Assembly: GCA_028288905.1 (NCBI GenBank)
Contig: JAQGHJ010000913.1
Coordinates: forward strand, 1-6,618
Direction: 5' to 3'
DNA from: Phycisphaerales bacterium
Lineage (GTDB): Bacteria; Planctomycetota; Phycisphaerae; Tepidisphaerales; Tepidisphaeraceae
DNA length: 6,618 nucleotides
The translations under genes were made by a program, and so were the position numbers. Of this stretch, positions 1 to 5,621 are shown piece after piece. Every line of letters begins with the position of its first letter. The first letter of the stretch is position 1. The notes beneath the pieces are model-generated. The model made no database searches. It had not been told where the DNA came from and saw only the letters and a list, made by a program, of their open reading frames with translations.

Positions 1-409
1 AGCTCAGCCGGTACAGCGAGTCGCCCTGGGGGCGGCTGCGGTGGTACGCGAGGCTGAGCCGCTGGAGGTGCACGAACAGGTCGGACCGGACGTGCCGCAG
101 CCCGTAGTACCCGACCTTCACCGCGGACATCGTCTGGGCCATCCCCAGCGCCGCGCCGGCCATGCTGATCGCGAGCGTGATAACGGCCAGCCCGACCACC
201 TGTCCGACCTTGTCAGCCGGCAGTACCGCCAGGAACGCGCGGGCTGCCCCCCCTGTCGCCGGCTTGCCGCTCACCAGGTCGATCAGCAGCCCGATCGCCA
301 GCGGCGTGAGCAGCCCGATCAGGGTGGCGACCAGCGTCAGCGCCAGCGACCAGAGGATGCGCGGCAGGTCCGGGCGGAAGTAGGCGAGGCAGCGGCGGAG
401 GAAAAGCAT
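1..409 (-). CDS. ABC exporter, N-terminal transmembrane part (cut by window edge)
   Basis: Only the first 136 residues are in the window; the gene continues past position 1. The protein starts with a short basic stretch (MLFLRRCLAYFRPDLPR), then a long hydrophobic segment at about residues 18-46 and a second at about 72-92. It then reaches the first intracellular-loop region, which reads YYGLRHVRSDLFVHLQRLSL followed by AYHRSRPQGDSLYRLS. That 'R..L..HL..L....H....GD...R.S' pattern is characteristic of the type I (type IV fold) ABC exporter membrane domain, as in MsbA, NdvA/ChvA and multidrug half-transporters. The ATP-binding domain should lie beyond the window; this is family knowledge, not seen. 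The ATG at 409-407 is the natural start because the hydrophobic segment follows at the usual distance, though no Shine-Dalgarno is visible. It lies 276 bp downstream of the GH-GT2 fusion gene on the same strand, so it is a candidate exporter for that enzyme's product. The substrate cannot be read from the sequence. Confidence 0.88.
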   Translation of the reverse strand, partial: MLFLRRCLAYFRPDLPRILWSLALTLVATLIGLLTPLAIGLLIDLVSGKPATGGAARAFLAVLPADKVGQVVGLAVITLAISMAGAALGMAQTMSAVKVGYYGLRHVRSDLFVHLQRLSLAYHRSRPQGDSLYRLS

Positions 410-514
410 AAGCGGACGTCGTGGGTGGAGGGTCGTAAGTGGAGTTTCTTGAACGCCGCCGGGGGTGAGCCTCGAAGCGGCGGAAGCACCTGGTACATGG
501 ATGATCGAAAGGCC

Positions 515-584
515 GGAGCCCCGAAGGGGCGAAAGAACCGGGACGTCGGCCGACGCTCGGGCGCTTCCGCCCCTTCGGGGCTCC
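515..584. repeat. 70-nt near-perfect extragenic palindrome
   Basis: Two 35-nt arms meet at 549/550 with no spacer, and 29 of 35 positions pair. The outer 17 positions (GGAGCCCCGAAGGGGCG at 515-531 against its complement at 568-584) pair perfectly. The centre is a perfect 12-nt palindrome, CGTCGGCCGACG, at 544-555. Each outer arm can also fold alone as a small hairpin (GCCCC-GAA-GGGGC), so one long hairpin and two short ones are alternatives. It lies in the gap between the GH-GT2 gene and the ABC exporter gene. By position it resembles REP-type extragenic repeats; it could also attenuate or terminate transcription, or stabilise a transcript end. There is no U-run for a classical terminator. 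Confidence 0.75.
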
Positions 585-604
585 ACTCCTCCGTCCGCGC
601 GAAA

Positions 605-624
605 CCCGGGGCTCGCGCCCCGGG
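605..624. repeat. GC-rich hairpin, 8-bp perfect stem
   Basis: CCCGGGGC at 605-612 pairs perfectly with GCCCCGGG at 617-624 around the 4-nt loop TCGC. It belongs to the same cluster of extragenic palindromes as the 70-nt element and the element at 635-653, just downstream of the GH-GT2 gene stop. It could act as a transcript-end structure for that gene, but no T-tract follows on either strand. Confidence 0.6.
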
Positions 625-634
625 ATATGGCGCA

Positions 635-653
635 TCCGCCCCATTGGGGCTCC
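635..653. repeat. Third copy of the GGAGCCCC-n3-GGGGC extragenic repeat
   Basis: This 19-nt stretch (TCCGCCCCATTGGGGCTCC) matches 566-584 (TCCGCCCCTTCGGGGCTCC) at 17 of 19 positions in the same orientation. The two differences fall in the 3-nt loop, so the 5-bp stem GCCCC/GGGGC is preserved. With the inverted copy at 515-533, three copies lie within 140 bp. Changes confined to the loop fit selection on the hairpin or a family of mobile REP-like elements. Confidence 0.6.
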
Positions 654-685
654 GGAACGCAGCAAGGTCGCGCCTCGCTCCTTTG

Positions 686-3445
686 CTACGCCACCACCGC
701 GTCCCGCTCCGGCAGCCGGACCGGGTCGTGGTCCACCTCGATCTTCCCCCGCACCGGCTGCGGCACGCCGGCGTCGTCGCAGCTCGGCTTCTCCGGCTTC
801 TTCGGGTGGACGGGCCAGTACCCGCTCCGCTCGGCCACCTCGTCGATCAACCCGAGCACCGGCTGGCTCACCCGCCACCGGTCCAGCAAGTACATCGACC
901 ACCACCCGAGCGGGATCAGCAGCGCCGTCCGGTTGAACGGCCACAGGTAGTCCTGCAGCAGAAGCAGCCCGGCCAGGATGCAGCACGCCCACAGCAGCAC
1001 CGTGCAGAACGTGCTCCGCAGCGGCTGCACCCGCACCCGGGTCAGCATGCCGACGCCGTGGTGGTGCTCGGTCGCGGTCGTGATCCGCATCTTCGTGTAC
1101 CGGGACCCGTAGATCTCCAGGTCCCACCCCTCCCACCCGCTGTCGACCCGCACCCGCCAGCCCTTCTCCCGGATCTCGGCGATCACGGCGTCCATCAGCT
1201 TCAGACGCCCGTGCTCCGTGCTCCAGTACTTGAGCGTGTCCCGGTCGTGCGGGTCGAACGGGAGCTGGTCGCGGTTCTTGTACCCGCGGGCCTGGGTGTC
1301 CATCACCTTGCTCCTGAGCCGGACGGAGTACCGGGCCCACCCGCGGACGATCGGCTGCCGGTAGTGCAGGTACGCGGTCAGCAGCTTGCTCATCGGGTGC
1401 GCGTGCCGCGGCCGCGGGGCCTGGTACGCCGCGACGCACGCCAGAGCCATAGGGGTCAGGACCATGCAGGCCGCCACCCACAGCAGCGGCGGCAGCGCCA
1501 GCCCCAGGACGGCGACGAACCCGGTCAGCAGGTGCCACTCGATGCTCATCAGCATCATCGCGATCATGCTGGCCGGCTTGCGGTAGATCGTCTGGAACAG
1601 CCCGGTCCCGAACAGCCCGTGGTAGATCACGTCCCCGCCGACCTTGATCCCGATCTCCTCCCCGCCGCCGTAGATCCGCCCGCGCCAGTGGCTCGCCCCG
1701 AGCGTGTTGAAGTGGTCCGGGTGCTTGTACTTGAGCAACGCCTCGGCGATCCCGTACCCCCGCTGCTGCTTCAGGTACGCCTTGACCGTGTTCCGCCGGT
1801 AGTGCCACACCTGGGCGGCCGGGCTGAACCCGATGCTGTACCCGAGGTGCTGCAACCGCCAGATGAAGTCGACGTCGTCGCCGGCCGCCCGGTACTGGGC
1901 GTCGAACCCGTTCACCTGCTCGAACGCCCACTTGTAGAACGCCATGTTGCAGCCCGGGACGTGCTCGGCCTCCCGGTCGTTGATCATGACGTGGGTCGGG
2001 CCGCCGGGGCTGAGCCCGACGCAGTCGGCCACCCAGCTGCCCTCGTCCGGGATCAGGTTCGGGCCGCCCATCCCGACATGCTCGCCGCGGACCAGCGCCA
2101 GCGCCAGGTAGTACAGCCAGTCTTCGTCCGCCTCGCAGTCGCTGTCCGTGTAGACGATGACCTCGCCGGTCGCCGCCCGCGCCCCAACGTTCCGGGCGTA
2201 GCTCAGCCCCATGTTCTTCTGCTTGATGTTCACCAGCCACGGGCGGTCGGCGAACTTCGCGAGGATCTCCTGCGTGTCGTCCTTGCTGCCGTCGTCGACG
2301 AACACGACCTCGTAGTTCGGCGTCCCGTCCGGGTTGTGGTACCGGACGTTGCCCATCGACCGGACGCACGACTCGACCGTGCTCGCCCCGTTGTACGAGC
2401 AGATGACGACGCTCATCTTCGGGAGCTGAAGGTCCGTCACCTGCGGGGCCCGGCGGAACACGTCCCGGACGGCCGCGAACGCCGGCTTGCGGACGCGGTA
2501 CCCCTGCTCGTCCCGCTCCCGGCGGGTGACGCCGAACTTCCAGTCCTCGATCTGCCAGTCGTGGACGTACCAATCGTCGGTGTAGGCGAACACGAACGTG
2601 CCGACGCACCCTTCGTCGAACGTCGCCTTCACCTGCGTCGACAGCATCGCCGCCTGCTGGGCCTCGGAGTAGCTCTGGTGGGTGTCGACCCCGTACTCGC
2701 CGAGCATCAGCGGCAGCTCGCCGGCGTTCATCTGGAGCCGGGCGAGGTAGTTCCGCAGCTGCGACTCGTGGTCGAGGTAGACGTTGAAGCAGCAGAAGTC
2801 GATCGCCCGCGGGCGGAGGTACTCGGTGGTCGGGAAGTTGGCGAACGTCGCCAGGCAGTGCGGGGCCTCGGCCTTGACGATCGCGACCAGCTCGTCGACG
2901 AACGCCTCGACCCGCCGGGCGCCCATGAACCGCACGAGCTCCGGCGGGATCTCGTTCACGACCGAGATCGCGAACACGGCCGGGTGGTTCCCGCACGTGC
3001 GGGCGCTGTGCCGGACGGCCGCCCGGGCCTGCTCGGCCACCTCCGGGTCGTCGACGAACGCCAGATTCTTCGGCCAGCAGACGTCGAGGAAGACCTTGAC
3101 CCCCATCTCCCGCGCCAGGTCCAGGAACCAGTCCGGCGGGACGTGGTAGACCCGGACGCAGTTGGCCCCGAGTTCGAGGATCTGTTCGAGGTCCTTGCGG
3201 GTGTCCGCCCGGCCGGCGAACGGGCTCTTGTCCGACCCGGTCGGGGCGAACGGGCCGTACGTCACGCCCTTGACGTAGAACTTCTCGTCCCCGAGCCGGA
3301 AGAACTTGCCGTCCCGGCGGACGCGGTCGGTCGGGGCCTCGATGACCCGCTTGCGGCCGGCGGCGGCGGCGGGCTGCGGGCGGGCGAGACCGGCGGCCGC
3401 GTCGGCCCCGGTGCGGAGCGCGGGGGAGGGGGTGACGAGTGTCAT
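686..3445 (-). CDS. Glycoside hydrolase (clan GH-A) / GT2 glycosyltransferase fusion, membrane protein
   Basis: The protein has 919 residues. Residues 1-40 are a Pro/Ala-rich leader with no signal peptide. Residues about 46-333 form a TIM-barrel glycosidase of the GH2/GH5 type: the general acid/base is in HPAVFAISVVNE (Glu165), the nucleophile in LMLGEYGVDT (Glu250), and a late barrel strand is GTFVFAYTDDW. The 85-residue gap between the two Glu fits GH2 enzymes. Residues about 343-580 form an inverting GT2 domain: SVVICSYNG (345-353), VDDGS (383-387), DSD (434-436, nucleotide-sugar/metal), GCNMAF (498-503), GDDVDF (522-527, base region) and QQRGYG (560-565), which sits where processive enzymes have QxxRW. 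Hydrophobic segments follow at about 628-675 (probably two) and at about 811-836 and 839-857, with an unrecognised soluble domain at 700-810. Likely role: making and trimming or rearranging a polysaccharide at the inner membrane face. Sugar, linkage and whether the hydrolase acts as a transglycosylase are unknown. The start is supported by GAGGA 9 nt upstream. Confidence 0.88.
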   Translation of the reverse strand: MTLVTPSPALRTGADAAAGLARPQPAAAAGRKRVIEAPTDRVRRDGKFFRLGDEKFYVKGVTYGPFAPTGSDKSPFAGRADTRKDLEQILELGANCVRVYHVPPDWFLDLAREMGVKVFLDVCWPKNLAFVDDPEVAEQARAAVRHSARTCGNHPAVFAISVVNEIPPELVRFMGARRVEAFVDELVAIVKAEAPHCLATFANFPTTEYLRPRAIDFCCFNVYLDHESQLRNYLARLQMNAGELPLMLGEYGVDTHQSYSEAQQAAMLSTQVKATFDEGCVGTFVFAYTDDWYVHDWQIEDWKFGVTRRERDEQGYRVRKPAFAAVRDVFRRAPQVTDLQLPKMSVVICSYNGASTVESCVRSMGNVRYHNPDGTPNYEVVFVDDGSKDDTQEILAKFADRPWLVNIKQKNMGLSYARNVGARAATGEVIVYTDSDCEADEDWLYYLALALVRGEHVGMGGPNLIPDEGSWVADCVGLSPGGPTHVMINDREAEHVPGCNMAFYKWAFEQVNGFDAQYRAAGDDVDFIWRLQHLGYSIGFSPAAQVWHYRRNTVKAYLKQQRGYGIAEALLKYKHPDHFNTLGASHWRGRIYGGGEEIGIKVGGDVIYHGLFGTGLFQTIYRKPASMIAMMLMSIEWHLLTGFVAVLGLALPPLLWVAACMVLTPMALACVAAYQAPRPRHAHPMSKLLTAYLHYRQPIVRGWARYSVRLRSKVMDTQARGYKNRDQLPFDPHDRDTLKYWSTEHGRLKLMDAVIAEIREKGWRVRVDSGWEGWDLEIYGSRYTKMRITTATEHHHGVGMLTRVRVQPLRSTFCTVLLWACCILAGLLLLQDYLWPFNRTALLIPLGWWSMYLLDRWRVSQPVLGLIDEVAERSGYWPVHPKKPEKPSCDDAGVPQPVRGKIEVDHDPVRLPERDAVVA

Positions 3446-3454
3446 GGTGCGCGG

Positions 3455-3459
3455 TCCTC
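3455..3459 (-). promoter_or_regulatory. Shine-Dalgarno-like site of the GH-GT2 gene
   Basis: On the minus strand GAGGA lies 9 nt before the ATG at 3445-3443. It is the clearest ribosome-binding site in the window; the other visible starts (409, 3983, 5521) have no purine-rich stretch at a useful distance. It supports ATG 3445 as the start even though the first 40 residues are low complexity. Confidence 0.4.
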
Positions 3460-3886
3460 GGGTCGTGCGCGGGAAACGGACGGTCGGTCGGCGCTGGCGA
3501 ACCCGGCTTCCCCGCCCCGGCCGCCGGTGCCGCCACGCCTGAGATCGGGGGGTCGGCAGGCAGGAGTTTCGGGCGGGTCACCCCATCCTACCTCAGCTCG
3601 CCTCGGGTCGCCGGGCCAAAAACCCCGGCCCGCGTGATCGGACGTGCGTTGGACACGAATTCCGCGGGCCCGTTAGGACAGGCAGGGGTCGCCGGTGGCG
3701 GCGGCGTCCGATATCGATGTCGACTTCGCCGGGGAGGCGCTCGACGCGCGGCCGCCTGTTGTTGCACCGGGTAGCGGTTTGTAGCGAGCGGGCACTGCCA
3801 TCCGGCTGTAGCCCCGCCGTGCCGAATGCGCCTCTCCGCCATTTTACCCACTCGCCGAACGGTCGCACGCGGAAACCGGGGACGGG

Positions 3887-3903
3887 AGCTCGCGTACCGA
3901 GCT
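3887..3903. repeat. Small inverted repeat, possible operator
   Basis: AGCTCG and CGAGCT flank the 5-nt spacer CGTAC, giving a dyad centred at 3895, about 88 bp before the phosphoesterase start and about 70 bp before its -10-like box. Its size and position could suit a dimeric regulator, but a 6-bp dyad is expected by chance in GC-rich DNA of this length, and no regulator gene is nearby. Confidence 0.25.
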
Positions 3904-3964
3904 GTGGATCGCCGCGTCGCTCGGTTGCCCGGCCCCGCCCTTCCCCGCCGCTCCCGCCGCCCGG

Positions 3965-3970
3965 TATCAT
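3965..3970 (+). promoter_or_regulatory. -10-like box TATCAT before the phosphoesterase gene
   Basis: TATCAT stands out in strongly GC-rich surroundings and ends 12 nt before the ATG at 3983. If it is a sigma70-type -10 element, transcription would begin around 3976-3978 and the message would be nearly leaderless, in keeping with the absence of a Shine-Dalgarno sequence. No convincing -35 hexamer is present at 16-19 nt spacing. Confidence 0.35.
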
Positions 3971-3982
3971 CCGCCCCCGACC

Positions 3983-4873
3983 ATGAGCATCAACGCCGCC
4001 GACGTCATCGAGTCGATCGCGACCGCCACCGAGGAGAACCTGCGGGAGCCGTTCCGCGTCGGGCAGACGGTCCACTTGCCGGCCGAGGGCGAGCTGTGGG
4101 TGACCGGGGACATCCACGACCACCGCCGGAACTTCGCCAAGTTCGTCGGGTACGCCGACCTGGCGAACAACCCGACGCGGCACGTGGTGCTGCACGAACT
4201 GATCCACGGCGAGCACTACGACGAGCACGGGTGCGAGGAGTCGTGGCACATGCTGGTCGAGGCGGCCGAGCTCAAGTGCCGGTTCCCCGGGCAGGTCCAC
4301 TTCCTGATGGCCAACCACGACCTCGCCCAGATCCACGGGGAGGGGATCATGAAGGCCGGCGTCAGCGTGTGCGAGGGGTTCAACAAGGGGATCAAGCGGG
4401 ACTTCGGCGACGCCCGTTACAAGGTGCAGGTGGCCGTCACCGAGCTGCTGCTCTCCAGCCCGCTGGCGATCAAGACCGCCAGCGGCATCTTCGTCAGCCA
4501 CAGCTTGCCGAGCGAGGACAAGATCGACGACTTCGACTACTCGGCGTTCGACCGCGACGAGCTGACGAAGGCCGACTACACCCGCCAGACCGGGGCCGTC
4601 TACAACCTGATCTGGGGCCGCCGGGCCACCCCGGCCGGCGTCGACCGGTTCCTGGAGCGGGTCGGGTGCAAGCTGCTCATCACCGGCCACCAGCCGCAGG
4701 ACGAGGGGTACGCTTTGAACGGCGACCGGCACCTGATCCTCGCGTCCGACCACAACAAGGGCGTGTTCGTGCCGCTCGAGCTGGACGTCGACTACCCGGA
4801 CATCCACTACGTCGCCCAGAACATCCAGCGGTTCGTCGCGCTCGAAATGCCGACCGCTCAGGCGGCGGAGTAA
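3983..4873 (+). CDS. Calcineurin-like metallophosphoesterase with variant metal motif
   Basis: The protein has 296 residues, with no signal peptide or membrane segment, so it is probably cytoplasmic. The metallophosphoesterase motifs appear in order. Motif I is VTGDIHDHRRNF (Asp43, His45). Motif II reads VVLHELIHGEHYDEHG, where the usual GDxxDRG is replaced by His71-Glu72. Motif III is MANHDLAQIHG (Asn111, His112). Motif IV is FVSHSLPS (His173) and motif V is ITGHQP (His236). The SH-LPS and GHQP forms are closer to the PPP/ApaH-like branch (HAGLPP, GHTP) than to GHTH enzymes. The likely reaction is metal-dependent hydrolysis of a phosphoester; whether the substrate is a protein, nucleotide or small molecule is not visible. 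The start is the first ATG, with no Shine-Dalgarno. The gene is transcribed away from the GH-GT2 gene and towards nuoI, so it appears to be a single-gene unit. GC content and codon use match its neighbours. Confidence 0.85.
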   Translation: MSINAADVIESIATATEENLREPFRVGQTVHLPAEGELWVTGDIHDHRRNFAKFVGYADLANNPTRHVVLHELIHGEHYDEHGCEESWHMLVEAAELKCRFPGQVHFLMANHDLAQIHGEGIMKAGVSVCEGFNKGIKRDFGDARYKVQVAVTELLLSSPLAIKTASGIFVSHSLPSEDKIDDFDYSAFDRDELTKADYTRQTGAVYNLIWGRRATPAGVDRFLERVGCKLLITGHQPQDEGYALNGDRHLILASDHNKGVFVPLELDVDYPDIHYVAQNIQRFVALEMPTAQAAE

Positions 4874-4877
4874 TTTA

Positions 4878-4906
4878 CGCCCGCGGGCGGTCACACCGAC
4901 GCGGTG
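4878..4906. terminator. Possible bidirectional terminator between convergent genes
   Basis: Only 42 bp separate the phosphoesterase stop (4873) from the nuoI stop (4916). They contain a perfect 12-nt palindrome, CGCCCGCGGGCG (4878-4889), and a 5-bp hairpin CACCG-ACG-CGGTG (4894-4906). A short TTT lies at 4874-4876, which would be the 3' side for minus-strand transcripts reading out of nuoI. Stems are short and no good T-run exists for the plus strand, so this is a positional guess. Confidence 0.3.
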
Positions 4907-4915
4907 CTGGCCGGC

Positions 4916-5521
4916 TCACTTCACCGGCGGGATGTCCGCCGCCGTCGTCGCCAGACGACCGGCCTTCACGCGGTCGTGCTCGTCCTTCACCCACCCGATC
5001 GAGTCCTTGTTCCGCTCCATCCAGAGCGGGATCGGGGTCCGCTGGCCGACCTTGTCGAGTTCGGCGAACTCGACCACCGCCCCGTCGCGGGTGTAGCAGC
5101 TCAGGTCGTGCAACTTGCCCATGTGGATGCAGGCCGTCGGGCACGGCTCGGTGCACAGGGCGCAGAACAGGCACTTGCTATAGTCGACGGCGAACCGCAG
5201 CAGCTCGCCGTTTTTCGGGTCAGACGCCTCGACGTGGCCGGTCGCCTTGTCGATGCGCCGGGGGCCGGACTTGTCGATGTAGATGCAGTCGACCGGGCAG
5301 GCTTTGGCACATAGGTCGCAGGCGATGCACTTGTTCGCCTCGAACTCGTGGACGCCGCGGTACCGGGGGGCGAACGCGAGCCGGTGCTCGGGGTAGGACA
5401 CGGTCACCGACCGCTGGAAGCAGTACTTGAGCGTGATCCGCATCCCGGTCGCGACCGACCGGACGTTGTCCCACACGTTGCGGAAGTAGGCGGTGGCGGA
5501 GGAGCGGGCGGCTGTCGTCAT
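4916..5521 (-). CDS. nuoI: NADH-quinone oxidoreductase subunit I (2x 4Fe-4S ferredoxin-like)
   Basis: The protein has 201 residues, within the normal NuoI range. NuoI is the peripheral-arm subunit of respiratory complex I that carries clusters N6a and N6b and passes electrons towards the quinone site. Both cluster motifs are complete: CIACDLCAKACPVDC (Cys65, 68, 71, 75) and CLFCALCTEPCPTAC (Cys117, 120, 123, 127). Each also has a Cys four residues after its CP cysteine (Cys79, Cys131). The N-terminal RITLKYCFQRSVTVSYPEH and the RGVHEFEANKC lead-in are typical of NuoI and argue against a generic ferredoxin. The segment between the clusters (IDKATGHVEASDPKNGELLR) looks somewhat long. No other nuo gene is in the window: an alpha/beta-hydrolase gene is upstream on the same strand and a convergent phosphoesterase gene is downstream. 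The start ATG at 5521 has no visible Shine-Dalgarno. An alternative is the equivalent subunit of an F420H2 or formate-linked complex, which I consider less likely. Confidence 0.93.
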   Translation of the reverse strand: MTTAARSSATAYFRNVWDNVRSVATGMRITLKYCFQRSVTVSYPEHRLAFAPRYRGVHEFEANKCIACDLCAKACPVDCIYIDKSGPRRIDKATGHVEASDPKNGELLRFAVDYSKCLFCALCTEPCPTACIHMGKLHDLSCYTRDGAVVEFAELDKVGQRTPIPLWMERNKDSIGWVKDEHDRVKAGRLATTAADIPPVK

Positions 5522-5575
5522 GGGCGGGTCGCGGCGTCGGGCCGGGGGGGCTTGAGCGTGAGCCCGGCGCGGCAG

Positions 5576-5584
5576 ATGATATCA
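5576..5584 (-). promoter_or_regulatory. Extended -10-like element upstream of nuoI
   Basis: On the minus strand the sequence TGATATCAT fits the extended -10 form TGnTATnnT, about 55 nt before the nuoI ATG. It lies in the 100-bp gap after the alpha/beta-hydrolase stop. At 17-18 nt spacing the upstream hexamer is GGGTGG or CGGGTG, not a -35 consensus, but an extended -10 can partly compensate. The same TATCAT hexamer precedes the phosphoesterase gene. If real, it gives nuoI its own promoter with a leader of about 48 nt. Confidence 0.4.
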
Positions 5585-5621
5585 GAACTCGGGAGACGCC
5601 ACCCGGAAGGGCTCTCACGTC

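Larger units (their letters stand above)
3446..3982. other. 537-bp divergent intergenic region, no convincing gene
   Basis: This region separates the minus-strand GH-GT2 gene from the plus-strand phosphoesterase gene, so it should hold both promoters. Open frames here encode Arg/Pro/Ala-rich peptides without recognisable motifs and look like composition artefacts. Visible structures are a weak hairpin at 3612-3632 (CGGGCC, 9-nt loop, GGCCCG), an 8-nt palindrome CGATATCG at 3709-3716, a 6-bp inverted repeat at 3887-3903, and the least GC-rich patch around 3755-3850. No tRNA or riboswitch is recognised by eye. An undetected small RNA cannot be excluded. Confidence 0.6.

Noticed and set aside
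515..653. CRISPR array or intrinsic terminator as an explanation for the clustered repeats
   Set aside because: The units are inverted and irregularly spaced without uniform spacers, which excludes CRISPR. No T-tract follows the stems, so a classical intrinsic terminator is not supported.
213..3581. A 1,122-codon minus-strand open frame overlapping the GH-GT2 gene in another frame
   Set aside because: It is low-complexity Arg/Gly/Pro/Ala text that runs through the extragenic palindromes and into the ABC gene out of frame.
41..3637. A 1,198-codon plus-strand open frame antisense to the GH-GT2 gene
   Set aside because: The predicted protein is Arg/Pro/Asp/Val-rich with no domain motifs, and the opposite strand encodes clear GH and GT2 domains. 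G/C at third positions removes stops from the antisense frame.
3588..3851. A possible 87-residue minus-strand gene in the divergent intergenic region
   Set aside because: There is no ribosome-binding site, the composition is Arg/Pro/Ala-rich, and there is no motif. Similar chance frames exist in all frames of this GC-rich DNA.
3593..4894. A 433-codon minus-strand frame opposite the phosphoesterase gene
   Set aside because: It is antisense to a protein with ordered metallophosphoesterase motifs and itself has no recognisable motif.
3826..5430. A 534-codon plus-strand frame spanning the phosphoesterase and nuoI regions
   Set aside because: It is an out-of-frame shadow with Arg/Pro/Ala-rich composition, crossing two well-supported genes.
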